64,000 nt of DNA, taken from the IMG/VR virus record IMGVR_UViG_3300026488_000018, positions 25,721 to 89,720 of that record; one strand, written 5' to 3'. Position numbers and translations under genes: made by a program. Under the pieces are notes generated by a model. That model saw only the letters and a program-made list of their open reading frames with translations. It made no database searches and was not told the DNA's origin. Of the stretch, positions 58,160 through 64,000 are shown in pieces; position 1 is the first letter of the stretch; every line of letters starts with the position of its first letter. The DNA comes from a virus.

Positions 58160-58459
58160 ATGCCCAAATATTTTTGTGTAGAAGGTTGGGATGAAAACGG
58201 CAAATATATTGGTGAAGAATGTTATCCACGCGAATTTAAGGCAATTATTCTTGAATTTTTGGATAGTGTTAAAATTTATGTCGAGGGTAAAGACGAAATT
58301 GGAGATTATTGGACAAGGTATACTGTTGATAAGAGAAAATGGTGGAAGGCGTTTGAGGGTATGATGTGGAAGTATAGTGGTATTGATGTTGAGATTGTGG
58401 CCATGTTGGGACATTTTGCATGGATATTTAGAGATGCGAAAATAATAGATATTGGTTGA
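58160..58459 (+). CDS. Hypothetical protein
   Basis: A 99-residue aromatic-rich protein (YFCVEGWDENGKYIG, FLDSVKIYVEG, KRKWWKAFEGMMWKYSG). Not recognised; codons are more AT-rich than neighbours. ATG after GGGTGATTTAAA. Confidence 0.6.
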   Translation: MPKYFCVEGWDENGKYIGEECYPREFKAIILEFLDSVKIYVEGKDEIGDYWTRYTVDKRKWWKAFEGMMWKYSGIDVEIVAMLGHFAWIFRDAKIIDIG

Positions 58460-58510
58460 AAAAAGTTGTAATGAAGCGTCATTGATGCTTTGGAGGAATA
58501 GCGATGATTG

Positions 58511-58572
58511 CAGCAAAAACTTTATAAAGGGCAAGGTGTTAATTATAATCGAAAAACAAAAGCTGGGGGTGG
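58511..58572 (+). promoter_or_regulatory. Repeated right-arm promoter, copy 12
   Basis: GCAAAAACTTTATAAAGGG box, GTTAATTATAATCG and GGGGGTGG. Confidence 0.7.
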
Positions 58573-58578
58573 TAGGCA

Positions 58579-58857
58579 ATGACGTGGCAGGTCGAGACTC
58601 TTGATGGTGGCTGGATTTGGAATTTCAATGCGGAGAAGCCAAGCGAGAGTTTTCTTGAGAATATACTGCCGAATGTTAAGTTCGAGGTTCTTCCTGGCCT
58701 TGCCATAAAGGTCAGAGACCCGCTGTTCGGGGAGGCTGTGCTCTTCCCAATGTGGAAGGATGAGGATGGTCTTAGAAAGATTGTTGCTTGGCAGGGCTGG
58801 GTTAAGTTTAAGGGATTAAGGGTAGAGTTGTTTGTGAAGAATCGGAATGTGTTTTGA
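58579..58857 (+). CDS. Hypothetical protein
   Basis: A 92-residue protein, Trp-rich, likely beta (TWQVETLDGGWIWNFNAE, FEVLPGLAIKVRDP, KIVAWQGWVKFKGLRVELFV). Not recognised. Own promoter. Confidence 0.6.
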   Translation: MTWQVETLDGGWIWNFNAEKPSESFLENILPNVKFEVLPGLAIKVRDPLFGEAVLFPMWKDEDGLRKIVAWQGWVKFKGLRVELFVKNRNVF

Positions 58858-58929
58858 TTCTTATTTTTATTGACAGGTTTTTGTTTTTGTTTAGTTTTGC
58901 TTATGTTATGTTTTGTGGGGTGATGAAGA

Positions 58930-59094
58930 ATGATTAACAGCATTATCATTATGAAGGATGGTAAAGAGATTTTTGGTATAGATGTTGGTGCATATCTTGA
59001 AGATTTATACGCCGAGTATGGTGCGGGGCGATGGCGCGTAGTAATAATTGATAGCAATGGTAAAGTTGTTTATGACAAAGAGGAAAAATATTAG
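58930..59094 (+). CDS. 54-residue hypothetical protein
   Basis: MINSIIIMKDGKEIFGIDVG, a helix (AYLEDLYAEYG) and WRVVIIDSNGKVVYD. Good ribosome-binding site (GGGGTGATG). Layout echoes the 34914/35098 proteins: strand pair, helix, strand pair. Function unknown. Confidence 0.55.
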   Translation: MINSIIIMKDGKEIFGIDVGAYLEDLYAEYGAGRWRVVIIDSNGKVVYDKEEKY

Positions 59095-59116
59095 GAGTTT
59101 GTTTGGGGTGAATAGT

Positions 59117-59785
59117 ATGGTCGGCATTAGCGGTATTCGTGATAGACAAGTTGAGTTGGTTAAGAAGGATGGTTACAAGGTTGTTGTGTTTGGCGGTTGG
59201 CCGCGGTGGGAGGAGTATTTTGAGCGATATCTGGATTTGGAGTTCATAGATAAGGATGGTAATGTTGTTGAGTTGAGACCGGAATTTCAATGGCAGTGGA
59301 AGCAGAATTACCCCGAGTTGGTGGTTGAGGATATAGTGAAGCATAGGGCTGTTATAGGTGCATTGAATGATGGCGCGAGAGATTGGCTTTACGGCGATTT
59401 GCTGTATCGGGGTATTAATAAGTGGTTGTTCGTGAGGTATCTTCTTGTGCGGTATAAAAAATGGGTTGCAGAGGAGAGAAATAAGGCATATACAATGTGG
59501 AAGAAAAACGAGCCGTATTGGAACAGGTATAACGGTATTGTGAGGAGGGAAGGGTTGGGTTATATTCCAACTCAGTTAGATGTTGAAGTTGCGTATAAGT
59601 ACGGATATTGGAAGGGTTATTACGATGCTATGAGAAAAGTTAGAGCTGATTTAAAGACGATGGCTATGACCCCGAGGTATGTAATATGGAACGGTAAACG
59701 TCCGGGTATTGTTATTGATACGAAGATTAGTCGTGGTTGGCTGGCGCTGGTTAGGCGGCTGTACGATGTCAGGTTTGAGAAGTGA
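59117..59785 (+). CDS. Hypothetical protein
   Basis: A 222-residue protein, very rich in Trp, Tyr and Arg (KHRAVIGALNDGARDWLYGD, KWLFVRYLLVRYKKWVAEE, YKYGYWKGYYDAMRK). Mostly helical and basic in the centre, suggesting nucleic-acid or virion contacts; not assigned. ATG 59117 after GGGGTG. Confidence 0.55.
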   Translation: MVGISGIRDRQVELVKKDGYKVVVFGGWPRWEEYFERYLDLEFIDKDGNVVELRPEFQWQWKQNYPELVVEDIVKHRAVIGALNDGARDWLYGDLLYRGINKWLFVRYLLVRYKKWVAEERNKAYTMWKKNEPYWNRYNGIVRREGLGYIPTQLDVEVAYKYGYWKGYYDAMRKVRADLKTMAMTPRYVIWNGKRPGIVIDTKISRGWLALVRRLYDVRFEK

Positions 59786-59945
59786 TGGGTATGTAGAGAA
59801 CGCGCTGGGCGAATTCGTAAGACGAAATTTTGAACAGACAGGTAAGACACCACTATACCTCAGCCGCGGTATTGCTTTGTACCGAAGGGGAGATGTTATA
59901 GTTCAGGACGAGGTGAGCGATATTAGGATGGCGATTATGTTTTAG
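59766..59945 (+). CDS. 59-residue hypothetical protein
   Basis: A short protein (YVENALGEFVRRNFEQTGK helix; LYLSRGIALYRRGDVIVQDE hairpin). It overlaps the end of the preceding gene; start uncertain. Unknown family. Confidence 0.45.
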   Translation: MSGLRSDGYVENALGEFVRRNFEQTGKTPLYLSRGIALYRRGDVIVQDEVSDIRMAIMF

Positions 59946-60101
59946 TGGAGGCGATGGAAGCATATGCACCACGGGCGAGGTAAGGCTGTATCGCTGGTGG
60001 TTAAGACGGATGATGTTGTTGAGTAATGATGTTTTATTTCGCGCGGGTTTGAGGTTTGTCCCTTTTAACATTTGGTGGTGTATCTTTATTGGGTGATGAA
60101 C

Positions 60102-60326
60102 TTGGATAAGGCGCCGCTGGGTATTGTGTTGACGGCGGTTGTTATTTTGAGTGTGTTCGGGGGTATTATGTATTTGAGCGGTGATAATACATACGAGCAG
60201 AAGACGTATAACTTTGACGAGCGCGACAGGGTGTTTGATTGCGTCATCGGTGCTAACGACACAGTATTATCGTGTAAGTATTTGGATGATGGTTCGAGTA
60301 TAGATTGGCTCCCGGCGCTGAGGTGA
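60102..60326 (+). CDS. Small membrane-anchored protein
   Basis: A 74-residue protein: one N-terminal membrane helix (LGIVLTAVVILSVFGGIMYL) followed by an acidic exposed domain with two Cys (FDCVIG, LSCKYL) that could form a disulphide outside. TTG 60102 follows GGGTGAT; ATG 60096 lies within it. Unknown function, perhaps envelope or exclusion related. Confidence 0.55.
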   Translation: MDKAPLGIVLTAVVILSVFGGIMYLSGDNTYEQKTYNFDERDRVFDCVIGANDTVLSCKYLDDGSSIDWLPALR

Positions 60327-60330
60327 TGCA

Positions 60331-60471
60331 ATGGATGGACTATACGAGAAAGTGTTGATTTTCTTTTTGGGAGCAGTGATTGGCCCCGTAATCGGAACTT
60401 TAAATACCCTAGCGTTGGTATTGTCTTTCGTAGCTGTTGTTGTGCTGATGAATGGGGGGGCGCAGGCTTAG
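60331..60471 (+). CDS. 46-residue two-helix membrane protein
   Basis: Hydrophobic segments LIFFLGAVIGPVIGTL and LALVLSFVAVVVLM. ATG after GAGGTGATGCA, four bases after the previous gene, so the two membrane proteins are probably made together. Holin-like topology, role unproven. Confidence 0.5.
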   Translation: MDGLYEKVLIFFLGAVIGPVIGTLNTLALVLSFVAVVVLMNGGAQA

Positions 60472-60485
60472 GAGACAGTTCGAGG

Positions 60486-60535
60486 AGTGACGAAAACTTT
60501 AAAACCCCCGCCCGCAGTATTGTTTTTTGAAGGTG
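60486..60535 (+). promoter_or_regulatory. Promoter with CCGCAGTATTGTTTT start element
   Basis: GAAAACTTTAAAACCCC box, CCGCAGTATTGTTTTTTG, then AAGGTGATG. Confidence 0.65.
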
Positions 60536-60915
60536 ATGAATGATGGTAGGGTCAGCGTTGAGAATAGTTTAGTTTTTGATATTAAGTTTGATTTTATGGG
60601 TTTGGTGAGATATATCGGAATTGTTATATCAAGAATGGGAAGGCTAGGTGGAAAGATGATGATAGTTTCGCAGGAATATTAAAGCTGAAGTTCCCTTATT
60701 TCGGAAAGAACGTAAAGATAGTTCTTGATAATTTCATGAGGGAGATACATCTGGGGGGGATAATATTTGATAACAGAAGCACAATGATGGTGTTTAAGAA
60801 TTGGTATAAACATATTGGTGAAGACGAGTTTTGGAAAATTGTCGCAGACGCTTTTAGGAGGGATTTGGAGTATTATTTGTCGGGAGGTGATGTTAACGCT
60901 TATGATAGACGATGA
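60536..60915 (+). pseudogene. Broken gene, frameshift near ATATAT
   Basis: From ATG 60536 the frame reads MNDGRVSVENSLVFDIKF and FMGLVRY. Deleting two bases at the GAGATATATCGG site (about 60609-60616) continues as RNCYIKNGKARWKDDDSFAG, LKLKFPYFGKNVKIVLDNF and a long tail to TGA at 60913. The joined protein of about 126 residues is coherent, whereas the undisturbed frame ends early. A dinucleotide expansion is the likely lesion. The first ATG almost touches its GAAGGTG site, so the start is unsure. Confidence 0.5.
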
Positions 60916-60959
60916 AGAGGCGCTTGGTATTAACGCGGTTTATTTTGGAGGTGTTTACG

Positions 60960-61853
60960 GTGATTGATGGGTTTATTCGTTATCCCAAGATTTATAGGTT
61001 AGGTCACGAGAAGAATCGTGGCATTTTCGAGCGCGGTATTGTTTATGTCACGGAGAAGGTCGATGGGGCGAATTTTCGGTTTATGAATGATGGAGGTAGG
61101 CTTAGGTACGGCAGTAGGCGGAGAGAACTTACGGGTGTTGATGATGTTGGTCAGTTTAGGAGGGCGGTTGAGAAGGTCCTCGAGTTCGAGCCCGGCGATT
61201 TGCACGAGGGTTGGGTGTATTTTGTCGAGTATATGATTCCGCACACAATTCAGTACGATTGGAACAGAACCCCACTGTTCCTGGGTATTGATATTTGGAA
61301 TGGCGAGAAATGGTTGAGTTATGATGAGGCAGAGAAGGAATTTGCGCGGCTGGGTATTGAAATTGTTCCACTGGTTGATGTGCGAGATGTGAGCGAGATT
61401 GATGAGCATTATTTGGATAAGGTAATTCCTAAGTCGAAGTATTACAACGGCGAGGCAGAAGGCGTGGTGTTCAAGAATTACGATTTGCAGATTTTCGCAA
61501 AGTTGGTATCGGAGAGGTTCAAGGAGAGGAATGAGAAGGTGTTCGGCAAGAGCAAGAAGAAAGCTCGTCAGGAAGGTTGTGAGGCGTATTTATTGGAAAA
61601 GTACGTTCCCCCGCGCCGCGTTGAGAAAGTCATCCAGGCGCTGGTTGATGAGGGTTATAGGTTGAGCATGGAGTTAATGACAGTATTGCCAAGACGGGTA
61701 TTAGAAGATGTTATCGAAGAGGAAGGCGCTGAGATTTTCAGAGAGAATTGCACGGTTGATTTCAGGAAGTTCAGGAAGTTGATTTCCAGACGGTGTTATA
61801 ACGTATTGCAGAGGATGCTAGCTGTACAGAGCGTTATCGATAAAGGAGCATAA
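60960..61853 (+). CDS. RNA/DNA ligase-type nucleotidyltransferase
   Basis: A 297-residue covalent nucleotidyltransferase. TEKVDGANFRF is motif I with the AMP-accepting Lys, YGSRR and EYM follow (motif III region), then GIDIW, EGVVFKNY (motif IV) and FAKLVS (motif V with Lys). This is closest to T4 Rnl2-like and archaeal RNA ligases. It could repair host-cleaved RNA or join nicks. The C-terminus is a helical domain with two Cys. GTG 60960 follows TTGGAGGTG; an ATG at 60912 overlaps the upstream stop but lacks a site. Confidence 0.75.
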   Translation: MIDGFIRYPKIYRLGHEKNRGIFERGIVYVTEKVDGANFRFMNDGGRLRYGSRRRELTGVDDVGQFRRAVEKVLEFEPGDLHEGWVYFVEYMIPHTIQYDWNRTPLFLGIDIWNGEKWLSYDEAEKEFARLGIEIVPLVDVRDVSEIDEHYLDKVIPKSKYYNGEAEGVVFKNYDLQIFAKLVSERFKERNEKVFGKSKKKARQEGCEAYLLEKYVPPRRVEKVIQALVDEGYRLSMELMTVLPRRVLEDVIEEEGAEIFRENCTVDFRKFRKLISRRCYNVLQRMLAVQSVIDKGA

Positions 61854-62030
61854 GGTTTATAAAGGGTGAAGTTATATGAATTATTAAGCAGTTTGAGATG
61901 GCTGGGAGTTTGTAAAGGTGGTCGGCGGGGTTGTTGGGATTGGTGTAATCAGAGGGATTAACGAACGCAGCTAAATTCGTGGTAACTATAATCAGTAACT
62001 GAACCACGGTATTGTTTTTTGGAGGTGAGT
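61849..62030 (+). promoter_or_regulatory. TATA box and short intergenic region
   Basis: ATAAGGTTTATAAAGGG overlaps the ligase stop, with GTTATATGAATTATT downstream as in other right-arm promoters but no gene directly after it. A second start region, CCACGGTATTGTTTTTTGG at about 62004 with GGAGGTGAG, serves the 62034 gene. Confidence 0.5.
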
Positions 62031-62033
62031 AGG

Positions 62034-62348
62034 ATGAAAGTGTATGTTGTTGTTGAATGGGCTATCGATTATTTTTACAAGGTTTGGGGCGTATTTTCAA
62101 CCAAGGAGAAGGCTGAATAGTTTGTAGAGAAATTAAAACGGCTTAGTAAGATTACATCGCCGGAACTTTTAGACGGTGAACTTCATATCGATGAAGTGGA
62201 ACTAGACGATGATAGTGTATATCTCGTTGAGTGTAGGTGGTTTAATGATAGTGGCGAGGTAGTTCACAGGTATTATAGTAGGTTGACAAAGGATAGAAAC
62301 TATCACGATAAGGGTATTGGATATGAGTGCAGAGTAGTGGAAGATTAA
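62034..62348 (+). pseudogene. Small gene with in-frame TAG at codon 29
   Basis: ATG 62034 after GGAGGTGAG opens MKVYVVVEWAIDYFYKVWGV ... KEKAE, then TAG (62118-62120), and the same frame continues FVEKLKRLSKITSPELLDG, IDEVELDDDSVYLVECRWF to TAA at 62348. The codon pattern is normal on both sides, so this is either a recent nonsense mutation, a suppressed amber codon, or an error. The full product would have 104 residues. Confidence 0.55.
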
Positions 62349-62384
62349 GTATGCAATGAGACTGAGAAGAGAATTACAGACGTG

Positions 62385-62427
62385 GTGGTAGCAAAGTTAA
62401 AGCCCGCAGTATTGTTTTTGGAGGTGA
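62385..62427 (+). promoter_or_regulatory. Promoter with CCGCAGTATTGTTTT start element
   Basis: GCAAAGTTAAAGC box (weak), CCGCAGTATTGTTTTTGG and GGAGGTGAT. Confidence 0.55.
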
Positions 62428-62433
62428 TGCAGA

Positions 62434-62523
62434 ATGAATTGGATAGGTGAGTTGTTAGATGCAATTGAAGGCGCAGGGTATCTTATTTCGAAAGTCTGCG
62501 TTGAATTATGCAGAGCAGCCTGA
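62434..62523 (+). CDS. 29-residue ORF
   Basis: A short ORF (MNWIGELLDAIEGAGYLISK ...) with a strong ribosome-binding site and promoter. Amphipathic helix with two Cys near the end. It starts with MNWI like the 56126 peptide. May be a micropeptide. Confidence 0.4.
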   Translation: MNWIGELLDAIEGAGYLISKVCVELCRAA

Positions 62524-62534
62524 GGTGAAGTTTC

Positions 62535-62729
62535 ATGGATGATGAGTGCGTTAAAGAATATATGGAATTTATTGAGTTTCTAGAGAGGGTTGGTGTTGAT
62601 TATGTTGAGTTGGGAAATGATGTGGGATTCATCGTACCAAATGATTTTGGGGGTTTTGGTAATTTTAAATGTCTGCGGATTGCATGGAAGGGTATGGTTA
62701 GAATTGCTGTGGTGATGAAAAATGACTAA
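62535..62729 (+). CDS. 64-residue hypothetical protein
   Basis: An acidic helix (CVKEYMEFIEFLERVG) then strands (VELGNDVGFIVPND, FKCLRIAWKGMVRIAVVM). The plan resembles the 44939 and 48085 proteins. ATG after GAGGTGAAG. Confidence 0.55.
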   Translation: MDDECVKEYMEFIEFLERVGVDYVELGNDVGFIVPNDFGGFGNFKCLRIAWKGMVRIAVVMKND

Positions 62730-62808
62730 TGCTGAGTTTGTTGTAGTTGCAGATTGTAATTCTTCTGGTTATGTGGCTGGTTGTTATATTTATTGCACTT
62801 TCTATTAA
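62722..62808 (+). CDS. 28-residue ORF overlapping previous gene
   Basis: A short ORF with four Cys (VADCNSSGYVAGCYIYCTF has three, plus none after). It overlaps the previous gene by 8 bases after GTGATG. Translation is uncertain; it could be the remnant of a longer gene. Confidence 0.3.
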   Translation: MTNAEFVVVADCNSSGYVAGCYIYCTFY

Positions 62809-62830
62809 GGACGATGGGGGGTGATGTGCA

Positions 62831-63310
62831 ATGAAGATTAAGTTTGGTGATTTGAATATTAATTTGTATGTTGAATGGAGGTTATGGCCATCGTTTCATA
62901 AGGATAATGTTGAATTTAAGGTCAGTAGGTTCAGGAAGGGTATTCGTGTTATAAATTCTTATGGTGATATTGCAGTAATTAAGGTGAATCCCGATAGTTA
63001 TTTCATCAGAAAATTATTGGTTGAAAATCGGGACTTTTTGAGGGATATTCTTTTGAGTGATTGGGTTCGGCGTTATGGGGAGAGGCATGTTATTATTTTC
63101 AAAGATGGTAAATGGCTGAGTGTTTTGGCGTATGCGTATGAGCCTGCAGAAGATTGTATTACGTATTATTATGTGGTGAATAACAACGCGGTAGATGATA
63201 AGAAGGTTATACCTAAAGATTCGATTCTTGTTGTTGTGGATGTTAAGTATGGTGTTCCAATTTATGGAAGTATTTTTGGAGGTACTAAGAATGAAGGAGA
63301 AGATTCTTGA
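62831..63310 (+). CDS. Hypothetical protein
   Basis: A 159-residue alpha/beta protein (KIKFGDLNINLYVEWRLW, IAVIKVNPDSYFIRKLL, HVIIFKDGKWLSVLAYAY, DSILVVVDVKYG). Not recognised. ATG after GGGGGTGATG. Overlaps the next gene by 20 bases. Confidence 0.6.
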   Translation: MKIKFGDLNINLYVEWRLWPSFHKDNVEFKVSRFRKGIRVINSYGDIAVIKVNPDSYFIRKLLVENRDFLRDILLSDWVRRYGERHVIIFKDGKWLSVLAYAYEPAEDCITYYYVVNNNAVDDKKVIPKDSILVVVDVKYGVPIYGSIFGGTKNEGEDS

Positions 63311-63416
63311 GTTTCTTGAGTTTATGGAAGAGAATGGTGCCGAGGTTAATTATGAATATTTGATTGCTAGATGGCGCAAGAATGGGTTTAGTGGTGAATT
63401 TGAGTTTGGTGTGTAA
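63291..63416 (+). CDS. 41-residue hypothetical protein
   Basis: A small helical protein (KILEFLEFMEENGAEVNYEY, IARWRKNGFSG). Its start after TTGGAGGTAC and helix-turn-helix-like pair suggest a small DNA-binding protein at most; unassigned. Confidence 0.5.
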   Translation: MKEKILEFLEFMEENGAEVNYEYLIARWRKNGFSGEFEFGV

Positions 63417-63425
63417 TTTGTTGTA

Positions 63426-63605
63426 TTGAACGATGGCTTTTTGTTTATATATAGTTCGAATAGGATGGAGTTTGATGAAATTAAGGATAGGATTTATGGT
63501 GCTGTATATTTCCCGGTTAGTGAGGTTGATAGGATTGGAGATATTGTGAAGAGTATTATACCATTGCCAAATACGATGGGAATGTTTGAACCAAAAACTT
63601 TATAA
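63426..63605 (+). CDS. 59-residue hypothetical protein ending in a promoter
   Basis: A TTG-started ORF (MNDGFLFIYSSNRMEFDEIK ... FPVSEVDRIGDIVKSI ...) whose stop codon lies inside the TTTATAAA box of the next gene. No clear ribosome-binding site, so the start is uncertain, but codon use looks real. Confidence 0.4.
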   Translation: MNDGFLFIYSSNRMEFDEIKDRIYGAVYFPVSEVDRIGDIVKSIIPLPNTMGMFEPKTL

Positions 63606-63648
63606 AGTCTAAAGCCGTAGTATAGAATGACACGAACGGTGGGAGGGC
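63588..63648 (+). promoter_or_regulatory. Repeated right-arm promoter, last copy
   Basis: AACCAAAAACTTTATAAAG box, CTAAAGCCGTAGTATAG and GGGAGGG before the ATG. Confidence 0.75.
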
Positions 63649-63654
63649 TCGAAG

Positions 63655-64000
63655 ATGAGGAAGGTGTTCGTGAACCTGACTGCCCACAACCTTACGGAAG
63701 AGCAGGTCGAGGAAGCCAAGAGGAGGTTTGGCGTTAGTGAGTTTCTTAGCGCTGAGGATATACTGGATAAAGAAGTTGTTGCGAAGCTAAGGCAGAGCCC
63801 CGGTAATATCGAAGAACTTAGAGCACTTGCGCTTGATGTTGCAGAGGTGCTTGAGCAGTATGCTAGGAAGAATAATGTGGAGCTTTACGTTCACCTACCG
63901 GCGGGAAGCCCAGCGTTTATGTGGGTGTTATCATTAGTGTGGCCATATGGTTGGGCAATACCGGTGTTTAGTCATAGCCGTAGGGAGGTCATAGAGGAGA
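63655..64000 (+). CDS. Csx20/CARF-like protein, partial (runs off window)
   Basis: The first 115 residues of a protein cut by the window edge. It opens with KVFVNLTAHNLTEEQVEEAK and RRFGVSEFL, then a helical part, then VELYVHLPAGSPAFMWVLSL and AIPVFSHSRREVIEE. Strand, H-x-LTxEQ helix, Gly-Ser turn, helix and PVF-x-S-x-R-R-x-x-x-E match how I recall Csx20-type ring-nuclease proteins (CARF fold), which degrade cyclic oligoadenylate. A virus could use this to blunt type III CRISPR. Csx15-like and unrelated Rossmann folds are alternatives. Strong promoter of the repeated class. Confidence 0.45.
   Translation, partial: MRKVFVNLTAHNLTEEQVEEAKRRFGVSEFLSAEDILDKEVVAKLRQSPGNIEELRALALDVAEVLEQYARKNNVELYVHLPAGSPAFMWVLSLVWPYGWAIPVFSHSRREVIEE

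Noticed and set aside
61156-61371. Short overlapping ORFs inside the ligase gene
   Set aside because: They are frame shadows of the nucleotidyltransferase motifs.
245-61409. Minus-strand ORFs across the window
   Set aside because: All lie opposite well-supported + strand genes, have low-complexity Ser, Leu, Ile and Asn-rich products and lack ribosome-binding sites.
1-64000. Insertion sequence, transposase or integrase
   Set aside because: I found no DDE, HUH, serine or tyrosine recombinase motif in any frame I examined, and no terminal inverted repeats flanking a gene.

Overview
This window looks like part of a head-tailed (caudovirus-type) virus of a hyperthermophilic archaeon. The hallmark virus genes are an HK97-fold major capsid protein, a scaffold, a prohead protease, a portal, a head-tail connector and a large terminase. 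The archaeal signs are a TFB-like factor, a PriS-type primase, family B DNA polymerase, Hel308/Ski2 helicase, RadA-like recombinase, RPA-like protein, TTTATAAA promoters with A-rich upstream elements, and GAGGTGAT ribosome-binding sites. The promoter and RBS style is closest to Thermococcales; that host assignment is inference. Every gene I can support is on the + strand. The first and last genes run to or past the window edges and I see no tape-measure gene, so the genome continues beyond the window.

Layout. 0-4.2 kb: a hypothetical gene, a helicase, a TFB-like factor and a dUTPase/dCTP deaminase. 4.2-19 kb: a putative ADP-ribosyltransferase, the portal, a multidomain protease, small membrane proteins, two beta-helix fibre-like proteins, scaffold, capsid protein and connector. 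19-26 kb: replication and recombination genes (SWIM domain, RadA-like, primase, PolB, RPA-like, Cas4-like nuclease, XPF-like nuclease). 26-31 kb: a 7-deazaguanine pathway (queC, a free class II amidotransferase, queE, queD, folE), plus a decayed amidotransferase paralogue. 31-43 kb: a class II ribonucleotide reductase carrying a mini-intein, two phosphoesterases, a tandem kinase-like protein, the terminase and a DpdA-like transglycosylase. 43-64 kb: an accessory arm of about 45 mostly unrecognised small genes, many with their own near-identical promoter. It also holds non-coding stretches, a 12-bp tandem repeat, GC-rich palindromes and several genes split by frameshifts or stops. The arm ends in a partial gene resembling Csx20-type CARF/ring-nuclease proteins.

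How the parts fit together. The virus encodes most of a replisome and a recombination set. It also encodes nucleotide supply (NrdJ, dUTPase) and a pathway that can make preQ0 or archaeosine base and, with the DpdA-like enzyme, may insert it into viral DNA as protection from host nucleases. The TFB-like factor and the repeated promoters suggest virus-directed transcription of the right arm. A possible ring nuclease at the right edge would fit defence against type III CRISPR.

The most unusual sequence-level signal is a GC-rich-then-GTATTG word on the + strand. It recurs in all three codon phases, in intergenic DNA and near predicted transcription starts, while its reverse complement is almost absent. 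I made every assignment by reading the sequence; none was checked against a database.
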